A stretch of DNA of 32,632 nt, from NCBI GenBank assembly GCA_016935735.1, contig JAFGQK010000154.1, positions 1 through 32,632 on the forward strand, given 5' to 3'. A program made the translations under genes and the position numbers. Positions 15,277-25,029 of this stretch are shown here, one piece after another. The first letter of the stretch is position 1. Each line of letters opens with the position of its first letter. The notes beneath the pieces were generated by a model that was not told the origin of the DNA, made no database searches, and was given only the letters and a program-made list of their open reading frames with translations. The stretch comes from Spirochaetales bacterium. GTDB taxonomy: Bacteria; Spirochaetota; Spirochaetia; SZUA-6; JAFGRV01.

Positions 15277-18200
15277 TCATCCATTTCTTCCTTTCCTGTC
15301 GTATATGAGGCCGTAAAAACAGGGGACAAATACAAGGGTAGATAGGGTAGAAAAGAGAAGCCCGAAAATGATGGTACTTGCCATAGGTCCCCAGACTACC
15401 GATTGTCCCCCGATACCGATTGCCGTAGGAATGAGTCCTGCGATTGTCGTAATAGAGGTAAGCAGAATCGGCCGGAGCCTGGTTTGTGCTGATTCTATAA
15501 CCGATTCCTTTACCGGCATCCCATCTTTCCTTTTTTCATTAATAAAACTGATAAGAACAATGGCATCATTCACGGCAATACCGGCCAGTGCCACCCCGGA
15601 ATAGAGTACGGTGGTGGAAAAAGGAGTTCCCGAAATCAGGAGAAAAAAGATAACACCGACAAATGCGAATGGCACGGAAAAGAGAATAAGAAGCGGCTGG
15701 GTGTAGGATTTGAATTGTGTTCCCAGGATTACATAGATAAGAAAGATCCCGACAAGAAATATTCTGAGTATCTGTATGAGTAAGTCACCGAACTCCGCAA
15801 ACTCCCCCCCGACTTTTAAGACAACATCCGGGTAACGGGATTTGTACGTTTCGTTAAAAAATGCGGCAATATCGCTATTAATGGTCCGGATATTCCTGTT
15901 TGAATAAGCCCCTGCTTCAATGGTAATTTCCCGCTTTCCGTCTTCCCGTTTTATGGATGCAAAACCTTCACTCCGTTCCAGGGTGCATACGGCAGAAAAA
16001 GGGATATCTCTTCCATCCTGGGTAATGAACTTAAGTTGCTCAATCATGTTGATATCGGCCGCTTCCGGCATATCGAAGGTAACAATAATATCGATCTCCT
16101 GGTTGTTTTTAAAAAAGGTTCCCGCTTTTATCCCGTCAAATGATGCCCGGATAGCCCTTCCGATGGAAACAACATTCAAACCATACCCTGCTGCCTGTTC
16201 TTCATTCACTTTTATACGCATTTCAGGTGTTCCTTTTTCAATGTCATCTTTTATATTAAGCAGGTCCGGATAGGTAAGAAGTTTATCCTTTATTCCATTG
16301 GAAATCAGGATAAGGTCCTCATATACATCCCCGAAGAGTCTGAAGGAAACAGGGGGGGCAATGGGCGGACCATTCTGGGCTTTTCTGTATTCCACCTTTT
16401 CCACACCGGATATATCGGCACACAATTCCCTTACTTCCGTCATTATCCTCGTTATCGGTCTGGTTCTTCCCTGGTTTCTTTCCGTCAGATCGACAGTAAT
16501 CTGGGCAATATTGCTTTTTGCCGTATTCTGGCTACTTCCCGAAGCAAACCCGATATAAGAGTTAACTGCAACAATTTCACCATTACCGGCAAGGGGGAGT
16601 ATCCTCTTTTCAAATTCATACACGATATCATTTGTTTTATTTCGGTTTGATCCGAGGGGGAGTTCTATATCAATATAAAAAAGGGAAAAATCTTCTGCGC
16701 TGAAAAGATCCTGCCGGATAAATGGGACAATTGCAAATGCGACAATGATAAGAAGAATAAGCCCGATAACCACCGGCAGTTTGAACCGGTAAATACGTCC
16801 GATAACAGCGGCAAACCATTTACGGAAACGATCGAATATCCGGGATTCTTTTATTTTACCTTTTCCCGGCCAATCCGCAAAATGGGAGGGAAGAAATAGA
16901 GAAGCCTCGAAAGTCGATGCAAGGAGTGCGATGGTAACAGTAAGGGGAATAACCCGTAAGAATTTTCCGATAGTTCCCGGCAGGATCATGAGAGGAAAAA
17001 ATGCGGCGACTGTGGTAAGGGTGGAGGCAATTACCGGTACGATGACCTGATTTGTCCCCGTGATAGCTGCTTCCCGCATGGATAATCCTTCCGAACGAAG
17101 TCGGTAGCTGTTTTCCACGATGACAATTGCATCATCAACAATAAGACCGAGGACAAGGACAAGTCCAAAGAGGGTGTTTGTGTTGAATGTTTCACCCAAT
17201 GCTTCCAGGATTATGAACGTGATTGCAAACGTAACGGGTATTCCGATTGCAGTAATTAATGCATTACGGAACCCGATAAAAAGAAAGAGAATACCAAGCA
17301 CAAGGATAAATCCGATAAGGGCGTTGGTAAGAAGGATCGTTATTGAATCGGTAATCTGGATTGTGGAATCCGAAAAAAGTGTTACCCAGATGTCATCCGG
17401 TTTTATGCTGCTAAACTCTTTTATCTTTTCCTTTACGTCCCGTATGACACGGGTCGAGCTCCCGCCGGTAACCTTGGCGACCCGGAGGGTGATGGCTTCA
17501 TATCCATTAAAACGCGCACGGATTCCCCCGGGATCAAAATCTTCTTCTATTTTAGCGATATCCGAGAGATAAACCGTTCCCGTGGCATTTTTTCTGATTA
17601 TTATGTTTTTAAAATCTTCGATATTCTCTATATCCCCGACTGTTCGCAAGATATATTCCCTGTTGGATGTTTCCACGATCCCCCCGGGGATGTTTATGTT
17701 TTTATTCTGTACCGCCCGTATGATTTCATCCAGGGTTATCCGGAGGGTTTCTATTTTTTCTTTGCCGGCACGTATGATGAGCTGCCGTTCCCTGGAGCCT
17801 ACAAGATTGATCCCGGATACTTCCTTTATGGTAAGAAGCTGGTCCTTCAATAACAGGGCAGTTCTGTTCAGGGTCTCGTACCCGGAATCGGAAACCAGAA
17901 TCACTTCGATTACGGGAAGGAAATCTGCCGCGGAAAAATCATCGATGACCGGTTCAAGAGTTCCTTCCGGGAGTGTGACCTTGTTAAACCGTGTCTGCAC
18001 TTCCTGGTATAGTCGTGCAAATTCTTCTTTTGATATCCCGTCATCAAACTCAATACGTACCACACTCAATCCTTCACTGGTTTCCGAACGGATACGTTTT
18101 AGCTTGTTTATTCCCTGGTATTCATTCTCTATCTTTACCGTGACTGTACGTTCAATATCTTCCACACTCACTCCAGGATAGGGCACAATAATATTTACCC

Positions 18201-18336
18201 AGTAAAAAGGTACTTCACTGAACTGTTCCTGGGGTAAACGGGACACACTGAAAAACCCGAAAAAGAGAACAGCGACCATTAAAATAGTGACCAGGACAGA
18301 ATTATTTACAGAAAATTTTCCTATTGTCATTGCCAT
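15277..18336 (-). CDS. RND-family efflux transporter, inner-membrane pump subunit
   Basis: This 1019-residue proton-driven exporter belongs to the HAE1/AcrB-like RND superfamily. An N-terminal helix (about 13-30) is followed by a porter domain opening with PYPGVSVEDIERTVTVKIE (53-71). Helices 2-6 cover about 335-480. The paired aspartates of the proton relay in GLIVDDAIVIVEN (residues 401-402) are intact. A second porter domain and helices 8-12 complete the normal length. It overlaps the upstream adaptor gene by 10 bp. No outer-membrane TolC-like gene is in the window, so the channel must be elsewhere. Substrate is unknown. Confidence 0.92.
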   Translation of the reverse strand: MAMTIGKFSVNNSVLVTILMVAVLFFGFFSVSRLPQEQFSEVPFYWVNIIVPYPGVSVEDIERTVTVKIENEYQGINKLKRIRSETSEGLSVVRIEFDDGISKEEFARLYQEVQTRFNKVTLPEGTLEPVIDDFSAADFLPVIEVILVSDSGYETLNRTALLLKDQLLTIKEVSGINLVGSRERQLIIRAGKEKIETLRITLDEIIRAVQNKNINIPGGIVETSNREYILRTVGDIENIEDFKNIIIRKNATGTVYLSDIAKIEEDFDPGGIRARFNGYEAITLRVAKVTGGSSTRVIRDVKEKIKEFSSIKPDDIWVTLFSDSTIQITDSITILLTNALIGFILVLGILFLFIGFRNALITAIGIPVTFAITFIILEALGETFNTNTLFGLVLVLGLIVDDAIVIVENSYRLRSEGLSMREAAITGTNQVIVPVIASTLTTVAAFFPLMILPGTIGKFLRVIPLTVTIALLASTFEASLFLPSHFADWPGKGKIKESRIFDRFRKWFAAVIGRIYRFKLPVVIGLILLIIVAFAIVPFIRQDLFSAEDFSLFYIDIELPLGSNRNKTNDIVYEFEKRILPLAGNGEIVAVNSYIGFASGSSQNTAKSNIAQITVDLTERNQGRTRPITRIMTEVRELCADISGVEKVEYRKAQNGPPIAPPVSFRLFGDVYEDLILISNGIKDKLLTYPDLLNIKDDIEKGTPEMRIKVNEEQAAGYGLNVVSIGRAIRASFDGIKAGTFFKNNQEIDIIVTFDMPEAADINMIEQLKFITQDGRDIPFSAVCTLERSEGFASIKREDGKREITIEAGAYSNRNIRTINSDIAAFFNETYKSRYPDVVLKVGGEFAEFGDLLIQILRIFLVGIFLIYVILGTQFKSYTQPLLILFSVPFAFVGVIFFLLISGTPFSTTVLYSGVALAGIAVNDAIVLISFINEKRKDGMPVKESVIESAQTRLRPILLTSITTIAGLIPTAIGIGGQSVVWGPMASTIIFGLLFSTLSTLVFVPCFYGLIYDRKGRNG

Positions 18337-19409
18337 TCCCCGCTCTTTCCCGTGTTTTTTATACTGACAGGTAATCCGGGAACAAGGGTCGATAACCTGG
18401 TAATAATAATAAGATCACCCTGTTTTATCCCGTCTTCTATTTCTACCCGTTCTCCGAACCTGTTGCCGGGTATAACCTTTTTAAGGACTGCTTTGTTATC
18501 CTCTGCGATAAAAACATACTCACCATCATCTTTTTTCAGCATTGAAAAGAGCGGAATAATTATGTTCTCTTTCTCCGGGATGACATTTATTTCTCCTGTT
18601 GCAGACATCCCGGATTTTACTTTGTTTCCCAATTCGTTTTTCCACGAGAGTATGACAGAGAAGCTCCCGGTCTGACGGTTCGTTCCCCCGGCGACTGCAA
18701 TAACCTTTCCTTCAATAGGCACCGTTGTTGCAGCAGGGATGGTAATTATTGCGTTTTGATCTTTCTTAATAAACCCGATCTGCCGTTCGCCCACCGAGAT
18801 GGTGAGGGTGTAGTACGACGTATCCACTATCCGTGCTATGGGTGAACCGGGTGTGATATATGCCCCTTTTGTAATGGAAGCATCCTTCTCTGCAACAACA
18901 CCCGGAATGGGACTTTTCACGGTACAATCCTTCCATATCTTCAATGCCTGCTCATATTGTACTTTTCGTGTATAAAACAGGTTTTCCGTTTTTTTAAGTT
19001 CCACAAGGGAGATACTCCCGGATTTATAATATTTCTGTGCGACTTCAAGATCAAGCCCGGCTGTTTCAAGCCCGAGTTGCGCCTGGTCCTTGTTGTATGA
19101 TGCATTGGTATCATCCACCTTCAGAAGAACTGCTCCCTGTTCGAGAGTATCCCCGATATCGAATAATACTTCTTTTATGGATCCCTGTGTCTCGGACAAA
19201 ACAAGGGTTTCGTTGATTCCCCTTACGGTACCGGAAGCCTTTATTACGGGAACAAGAATACCCTTTGATGCTTCAAGTACATCCACATACGTAAGGGGTT
19301 CGGACTCTTTCTCATAATTATATGTTGCTTTTGTTGTTGCGTCTTCATTTCCGGATGAACAGCTTATGATGATAAAAAGAAATACAATAAATACAGGATT
19401 CTGTTTCAT
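18327..19409 (-). CDS. RND efflux periplasmic adaptor lipoprotein
   Basis: This 360-residue membrane-fusion protein bridges the RND pump and an outer-membrane channel. The signal peptide ends in IIISC, giving a lipidated Cys17, which fits the intact lnt gene. The core order is a beta-barrel/lipoyl half (about 40-85, ASGTVRGINETLVLSETQG), a coiled-coil hairpin (about 95-150), the second lipoyl half (VKSPIPGVVAEKDASITKGAY), and a beta-barrel and membrane-proximal domain to the end. GGGAGGAGTAT directly precedes the ATG on the minus strand. It is the first gene of a two-gene operon with the pump. The AT-rich 19410-19500 stretch probably holds its promoter, but no clear boxes were assigned. Confidence 0.88.
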   Translation of the reverse strand: MKQNPVFIVFLFIIISCSSGNEDATTKATYNYEKESEPLTYVDVLEASKGILVPVIKASGTVRGINETLVLSETQGSIKEVLFDIGDTLEQGAVLLKVDDTNASYNKDQAQLGLETAGLDLEVAQKYYKSGSISLVELKKTENLFYTRKVQYEQALKIWKDCTVKSPIPGVVAEKDASITKGAYITPGSPIARIVDTSYYTLTISVGERQIGFIKKDQNAIITIPAATTVPIEGKVIAVAGGTNRQTGSFSVILSWKNELGNKVKSGMSATGEINVIPEKENIIIPLFSMLKKDDGEYVFIAEDNKAVLKKVIPGNRFGERVEIEDGIKQGDLIIITRLSTLVPGLPVSIKNTGKSGEWQ

Positions 19410-19501
19410 ATACTCCTCCCGGTTATTTATTTATAATAATACTCATATTTAAAAAAATAATTAAGGGAAATATTTATTTTTTTTAAAGATAAGTTTTACT
19501 G

Positions 19502-19531
19502 TTGACAAAAAAAAATCAGGAGTCGTATGCT
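19502..19531 (+). promoter_or_regulatory. Possible sigma-70-type promoter
   Basis: A perfect -35 hexamer TTGACA (19502-19507) is followed after 18 bases by TATGCT (19526-19531), four of six matches to the -10 consensus. Transcription would begin almost at the first ATG of the glycosyltransferase remnant, leaving no leader, so it may be a chance match in AT-rich DNA. Confidence 0.25.
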
Positions 19532-19537
19532 TTCAGC

Positions 19538-19919
19538 ATGAATCAACCCGAAAGCACCCCCGTACTTCCGCTCCGTATCCTTATCGCTGCTGAAGGGATC
19601 GAAGGCGCGACAACAGACCTCCTGTTGCCGTGGGAAAAAGACTCCTTGAACAAGGCCATCTTGTTAAAGCATGCGTACCGCGGGATTATGTTTCTTTTTA
19701 CAGGAGTCATGGTATCGATGCGTTGCCCATGGGTTTTTCAACACGGGAATTTTTTCTGAAAAATTCGGGTAGTATGTTCGACCGGAACATAAGCGGGCTG
19801 TATACCATGTTCAGCCTGTTTTCGGACTACCCGGATACCTGGATACGCAGTTTCCTCTCCTCTGCGATTGTGCAAAAGATACGGATGTTATCTATGCCTC
19901 CGGTTTTATTTTTGATTAA
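19538..19919 (+). pseudogene. Frameshifted N-terminal fragment of a family-1/28-type glycosyltransferase
   Basis: Three successive frames read as one protein. From the ATG at 19538 comes LRILIAAEGIEGATTD. From about 19612 comes VAVGKRLLEQGHLVKACVPR, followed by GIDALPMGFSTREFF. From 19878 comes DTDVIYASGFIFD. This is the N-terminal Rossmann half of UDP-glucose:sterol glucosyltransferase-like enzymes, where RILI..EG..GD..P..ALGK.L...GH.V and a later S.HG...P.G are typical. Two frameshifts and loss of the whole C-terminal sugar-nucleotide domain make it non-functional. It faces away from the RND operon and is followed by the attC-like structure. Confidence 0.55.
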
Positions 19920-20065
19920 TTCCGTATCAGGTATTGCATTAAATAATATGTTTGTAGTATAGTTTATGTTATATGTTTTATTCATAGTTTCTTTATAACA
20001 AATAACTTCAGGAAGTTATTCCTGTATAAAGGAGCAGATTTTATAAAACACTTTTTAAATTATAC

Positions 20066-20155
20066 CATAACGTTGGCTACGCCCACATTCCAATTAACAG
20101 GTTATCCAGGTTCTTTTAATTATGCTGGTCTCATTAACCTGGCGGCCGACGCTTT

Positions 20156-20162
<7 letters not shown>
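20066..20162 (+). other. attC-like (integron recombination site) secondary structure
   Basis: The outer boxes CATAAC (20066-20071) and GTTAT (20156-20160) are complementary. The next boxes GGCTACGCC (20075-20083) and GGCGGCC (20141-20147) pair imperfectly, as do attC L boxes. An inner stem follows: CAGGTTA/TAACCTG (20098-20104/20135-20141) and CCAG/CTGG (20106-20109/20125-20128). The overall span of 97 nt, the nested arms and the unequal spacers resemble a folded attC. The core boxes deviate from the R'' RYYYAAC and R' GTTRRRY consensus at some positions. No integrase or neighbouring cassette is present, so a solitary site or an unrelated palindrome remains possible. Confidence 0.35.
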
Positions 20163-22276
<2,114 letters not shown>

Positions 22277-22342
22277 ACCTGTTTTTTTATCAATATACGG
22301 AAGCATACTATTGTTATACCTGGAATTCTATAAGGAGCAATG

Positions 22343-23569
22343 ATGAGTGATAGTTCTTTACTCCCTGCACGTGGGAAAAGTATACAGGCGTCAATTTTCC
22401 TGACAATCTTTTCAATTTCTATCCTGGCTGTTTTTGCCCTGCTTACCGGCTCATTCGCAGACTCTGTTATGCGAACATTTGAAATAAAAAGGATGATTGG
22501 CGCTGTTTTGACATTATTATACCTGGGTATAATCTTTTTTCTTATTTTAAAAACAGGCAGGGTAAGTAAATGGCGCAATATCTTTTTTATAAGCTATGCA
22601 ATCTGTTTTGTCATTTCTTTTCTGGGCACGCTCTTTGAGCAGCGCGGCCATATGGAACTTCTCGACAGTGATGCCCTTTATGGAGAAGCCCCCATGTGCC
22701 ACATCGTTGTTCCAATGCTTTTAATCCCGATGATCCTGGGCAAAGGGATAATTTTCCCAACATCATACGCTTCTGTACCAACAATGCTTATTGCTGTTAT
22801 CATCATTCTGCTGGTTTTCGGGAGGGGCTTCTGTTCATGGGTGTGCTTTTATGGCGGTGAGGAAACATTATTTTCCAGGCTTCCGGGAAAAAAAATATGG
22901 AATATCAGGAAACCTCATCCGGTTGTAAAGGCTTTTCCCTTTGGCATGCTTTTTTTTATTGTTGTTACTTCGTTCCTTACACTTACCCCTGTTTACTGCA
23001 TATGGTTCTGTCCATTCAAAACAATTACGGAATTTTTCGAGATTAATTCAACACTCCGTATTTTCCAGACGTTTCTTTTTGCTATGCTGTGGATCGTCCT
23101 TGTCGTTGTCCTTCCAATATTATCAAAAAAGAGGATTCAGTGCGGTTTATTCTGTCCCATGGGAGCGTTTTTCAGCCTGGGCAATAAAATAAGTCCGTTT
23201 ATCGTAAAGATCGATACATCGAAATGCACAAAATGTCTGCAATGCATTTCCGTATGTCCGACATTTTCTCTTTCTGCAAAAACAATAGAAAAAGGCAGAA
23301 CGGAAATTACCTGCACTAAATGCGGGGATTGTTTTGATATATGCCCGGCCGGGGCTATATCCTATGGAATGAAAGGATCTTCAATTACTATCCATAATCA
23401 TCCCTTTATCAAAGAAGGCAGGAAACCGGGATTTTTCCGCAGGATGGCAGCCGACCTGTGGGAACCGGGAACAATCTTCATGTTCGGTATATTCCTGCTC
23501 GGTTCGGTTCTCGCATTTAATTTTTTTAATAATACAATCGTACGAATTCTAAGGCTCATGGGGTTATAA
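22343..23569 (+). CDS. NapH/CcoG-like membrane polyferredoxin
   Basis: This 408-residue inner-membrane iron-sulfur protein probably relays electrons across or along the membrane. Hydrophobic segments lie at about 15-37, 50-70, 78-97, 120-160, 198-218 and 240-260. Three CxxxC pairs flank them (C164/C168, C219/C223, C267/C271), a pattern typical of NapH-type proteins. A ferredoxin domain with two [4Fe-4S] motifs follows (C295, C298, C301, C305 and C324, C327, C330, C334), then a C-terminal helix near 375-398. The second of two adjacent ATGs is chosen because GGAG is five bases upstream of it. It heads a three-gene operon whose other products suggest thiol or extracytoplasmic redox chemistry. 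The terminal acceptor is not identified. Confidence 0.82.
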   Translation: MSDSSLLPARGKSIQASIFLTIFSISILAVFALLTGSFADSVMRTFEIKRMIGAVLTLLYLGIIFFLILKTGRVSKWRNIFFISYAICFVISFLGTLFEQRGHMELLDSDALYGEAPMCHIVVPMLLIPMILGKGIIFPTSYASVPTMLIAVIIILLVFGRGFCSWVCFYGGEETLFSRLPGKKIWNIRKPHPVVKAFPFGMLFFIVVTSFLTLTPVYCIWFCPFKTITEFFEINSTLRIFQTFLFAMLWIVLVVVLPILSKKRIQCGLFCPMGAFFSLGNKISPFIVKIDTSKCTKCLQCISVCPTFSLSAKTIEKGRTEITCTKCGDCFDICPAGAISYGMKGSSITIHNHPFIKEGRKPGFFRRMAADLWEPGTIFMFGIFLLGSVLAFNFFNNTIVRILRLMGL

Positions 23570-23570
23570 A

Positions 23571-24401
23571 ATGATGAAACACCTGTCGTTGATTCTGGGG
23601 ACCGTACTCATTCTTATTGTTGTTCCACTTGCCATACCCGGCGGATACCTGTTATTCGATTATCTTTATTCAACAGGTTTGAGAATTAATGCAAATTACA
23701 CCGGCGGCCGGGTTCTTGGTGAAATTACCGATCCGGAAGGAGATGTACTCCTGCAGATTCCGGATTCTTTTCATTATAAATCCATTTCGAATTCCCTTGA
23801 TAGTACATGCTTTTCTGTAAGACTTGTCCGGTTCCCATTTCCATCCGGCCAGGGAATTGAAAACCATCTTAATCTTGTTGCTGAATTTAATGGAAAGTTT
23901 TCTGATCCCCTTGATCTTCATAATGGGTTTGGCTGCAATGTCATACATTTTTATATTGATTCCCCGTATGTAAAATCTTTAAAAACAAATTCTGAAAAGG
24001 CTGCTGCAATAACCTTTTCATCGGGTTCCTGGGATTACCAGGTTATTGTCGACGGATTTCACGATAAGGCCCGCATTTACAATAACACAGGAAACCTTAT
24101 AAGGGAGAGTACTGTTTATGTGCGGGAGGAAAAGGTACCTGCACCGGGTCTTGAAAAAGAAAAATGGCAGGTAAAAAAGACATCTGTTATTGCAACAATA
24201 CCTCTTTCATTTTCAGGGGATGTTCTTAAAGGCGAATGGCATTATTATGCACTTACAGGAATAGCAGATATCACGTCCCTGTCATTTCTGTTTGCCCCGG
24301 ATAAAACAGCCAATGTCTATGATGCAATAAACTATAAGAAGAGCTCGGATGCAGAGGGGATCCTGACACCTTTAGTAATAAAAGATGGAAAAATGCAATG
24401 A
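23571..24401 (+). CDS. Membrane-anchored protein resembling the glucodextranase C-terminal binding module
   Basis: This 276-residue protein has an N-terminal hydrophobic anchor or signal (about 5-28) and an extracytoplasmic beta-rich remainder. The order DPEGD (about 53), a neutral strand-rich core with CNVIHFYIDSP (about 123), WDYQVIVDGF (about 155) and late IPLSFSGD...WHYYALTG resembles the module known as Glucodextran_C (PF09985). That module also occurs outside glycosidases. No catalytic residues or CxxCH haem sites were seen. The start is almost contiguous with the previous stop, and the stop overlaps the next start by four bases. Its conserved position between two redox proteins suggests an external partner or receptor subunit. 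The domain match is from memory and moderate. Confidence 0.6.
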   Translation: MMKHLSLILGTVLILIVVPLAIPGGYLLFDYLYSTGLRINANYTGGRVLGEITDPEGDVLLQIPDSFHYKSISNSLDSTCFSVRLVRFPFPSGQGIENHLNLVAEFNGKFSDPLDLHNGFGCNVIHFYIDSPYVKSLKTNSEKAAAITFSSGSWDYQVIVDGFHDKARIYNNTGNLIRESTVYVREEKVPAPGLEKEKWQVKKTSVIATIPLSFSGDVLKGEWHYYALTGIADITSLSFLFAPDKTANVYDAINYKKSSDAEGILTPLVIKDGKMQ

Positions 24402-25021
24402 AAATTTTATGGGTTGAAGCATTTATTCTGGGATTGTCAACCGGGCCACTCTGCATAGCAAGTTGTGCACCTGTTCTTGTGCCCTTTTTTGCAAGTGCAG
24501 ACAGGATGAAGGTCAAAACAGATATTATGAGGATGGGGCTATTCATGGCAGGAAGGCTTCTCGGATATCTGGTGACAGGTTTGGCAGCCGGTCTTGTCGG
24601 TCAGGCAATCTCTCCATTATTCAATTCCAAAACAGAATCGGTAATGTCCATTGTTATGGGAATTCTTCTTTTTTTGTTTGGCATTATCCGTAATTTTCCC
24701 GGAATAAAATTTTGTGAGTTTTTTCAGAGAAACAGAATGACAAGCAGCTTTGTGATTATCTTCGGGATTGTAACAGGCTTAAGTATTTGTCCCCCGTTTA
24801 TAGCGGCTTTTGCTTCCAGTTCTGCGGCAGGGGGAATAGGGCTTTCAATTCTTTACTTTCTCTTTTTCTTTTTCGGTACAAGCATTTTTATTTTTCCACT
24901 CTTTTTAGCCGGCTTTATAAGTCGTGTGGAAGAGTTAAAGGGAGGTGCCAGGGTTTGTCTTTTTCTTACCGGTATATGGTTTTGTGTAAAAGGATTTCTC
25001 GTTGCCGGCACGAATTTTTAA
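24398..25021 (+). CDS. CcdA/DsbD-like (TauE/SafE-annotated) membrane thiol-redox protein
   Basis: This 207-residue protein is almost all membrane helices, about six. Helix 1 contains GPLCIASCAP (Cys19, Cys23) and helix 4 contains LSICPP (Cys131). The paired Cys-Pro motifs in symmetry-related helices are the redox centre of CcdA and the DsbD transmembrane domain, which carry reducing equivalents from cytoplasmic thioredoxin outward. Similar proteins are often labelled sulfite exporter TauE/SafE. The start overlaps the preceding stop (ATGA). It converges on the chemotaxis receptor gene with eight bases between stops. No periplasmic thioredoxin-like partner is seen here. Confidence 0.75.
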   Translation: MKILWVEAFILGLSTGPLCIASCAPVLVPFFASADRMKVKTDIMRMGLFMAGRLLGYLVTGLAAGLVGQAISPLFNSKTESVMSIVMGILLFLFGIIRNFPGIKFCEFFQRNRMTSSFVIIFGIVTGLSICPPFIAAFASSSAAGGIGLSILYFLFFFFGTSIFIFPLFLAGFISRVEELKGGARVCLFLTGIWFCVKGFLVAGTNF

Positions 25022-25029
25022 AAGGTGTA

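Noticed and set aside
18327-18336. Overlap of the RND pump and adaptor genes as a possible fusion or frameshift
   Set aside because: Both proteins are full length with proper ends. A 10-bp overlap is normal operon coupling.
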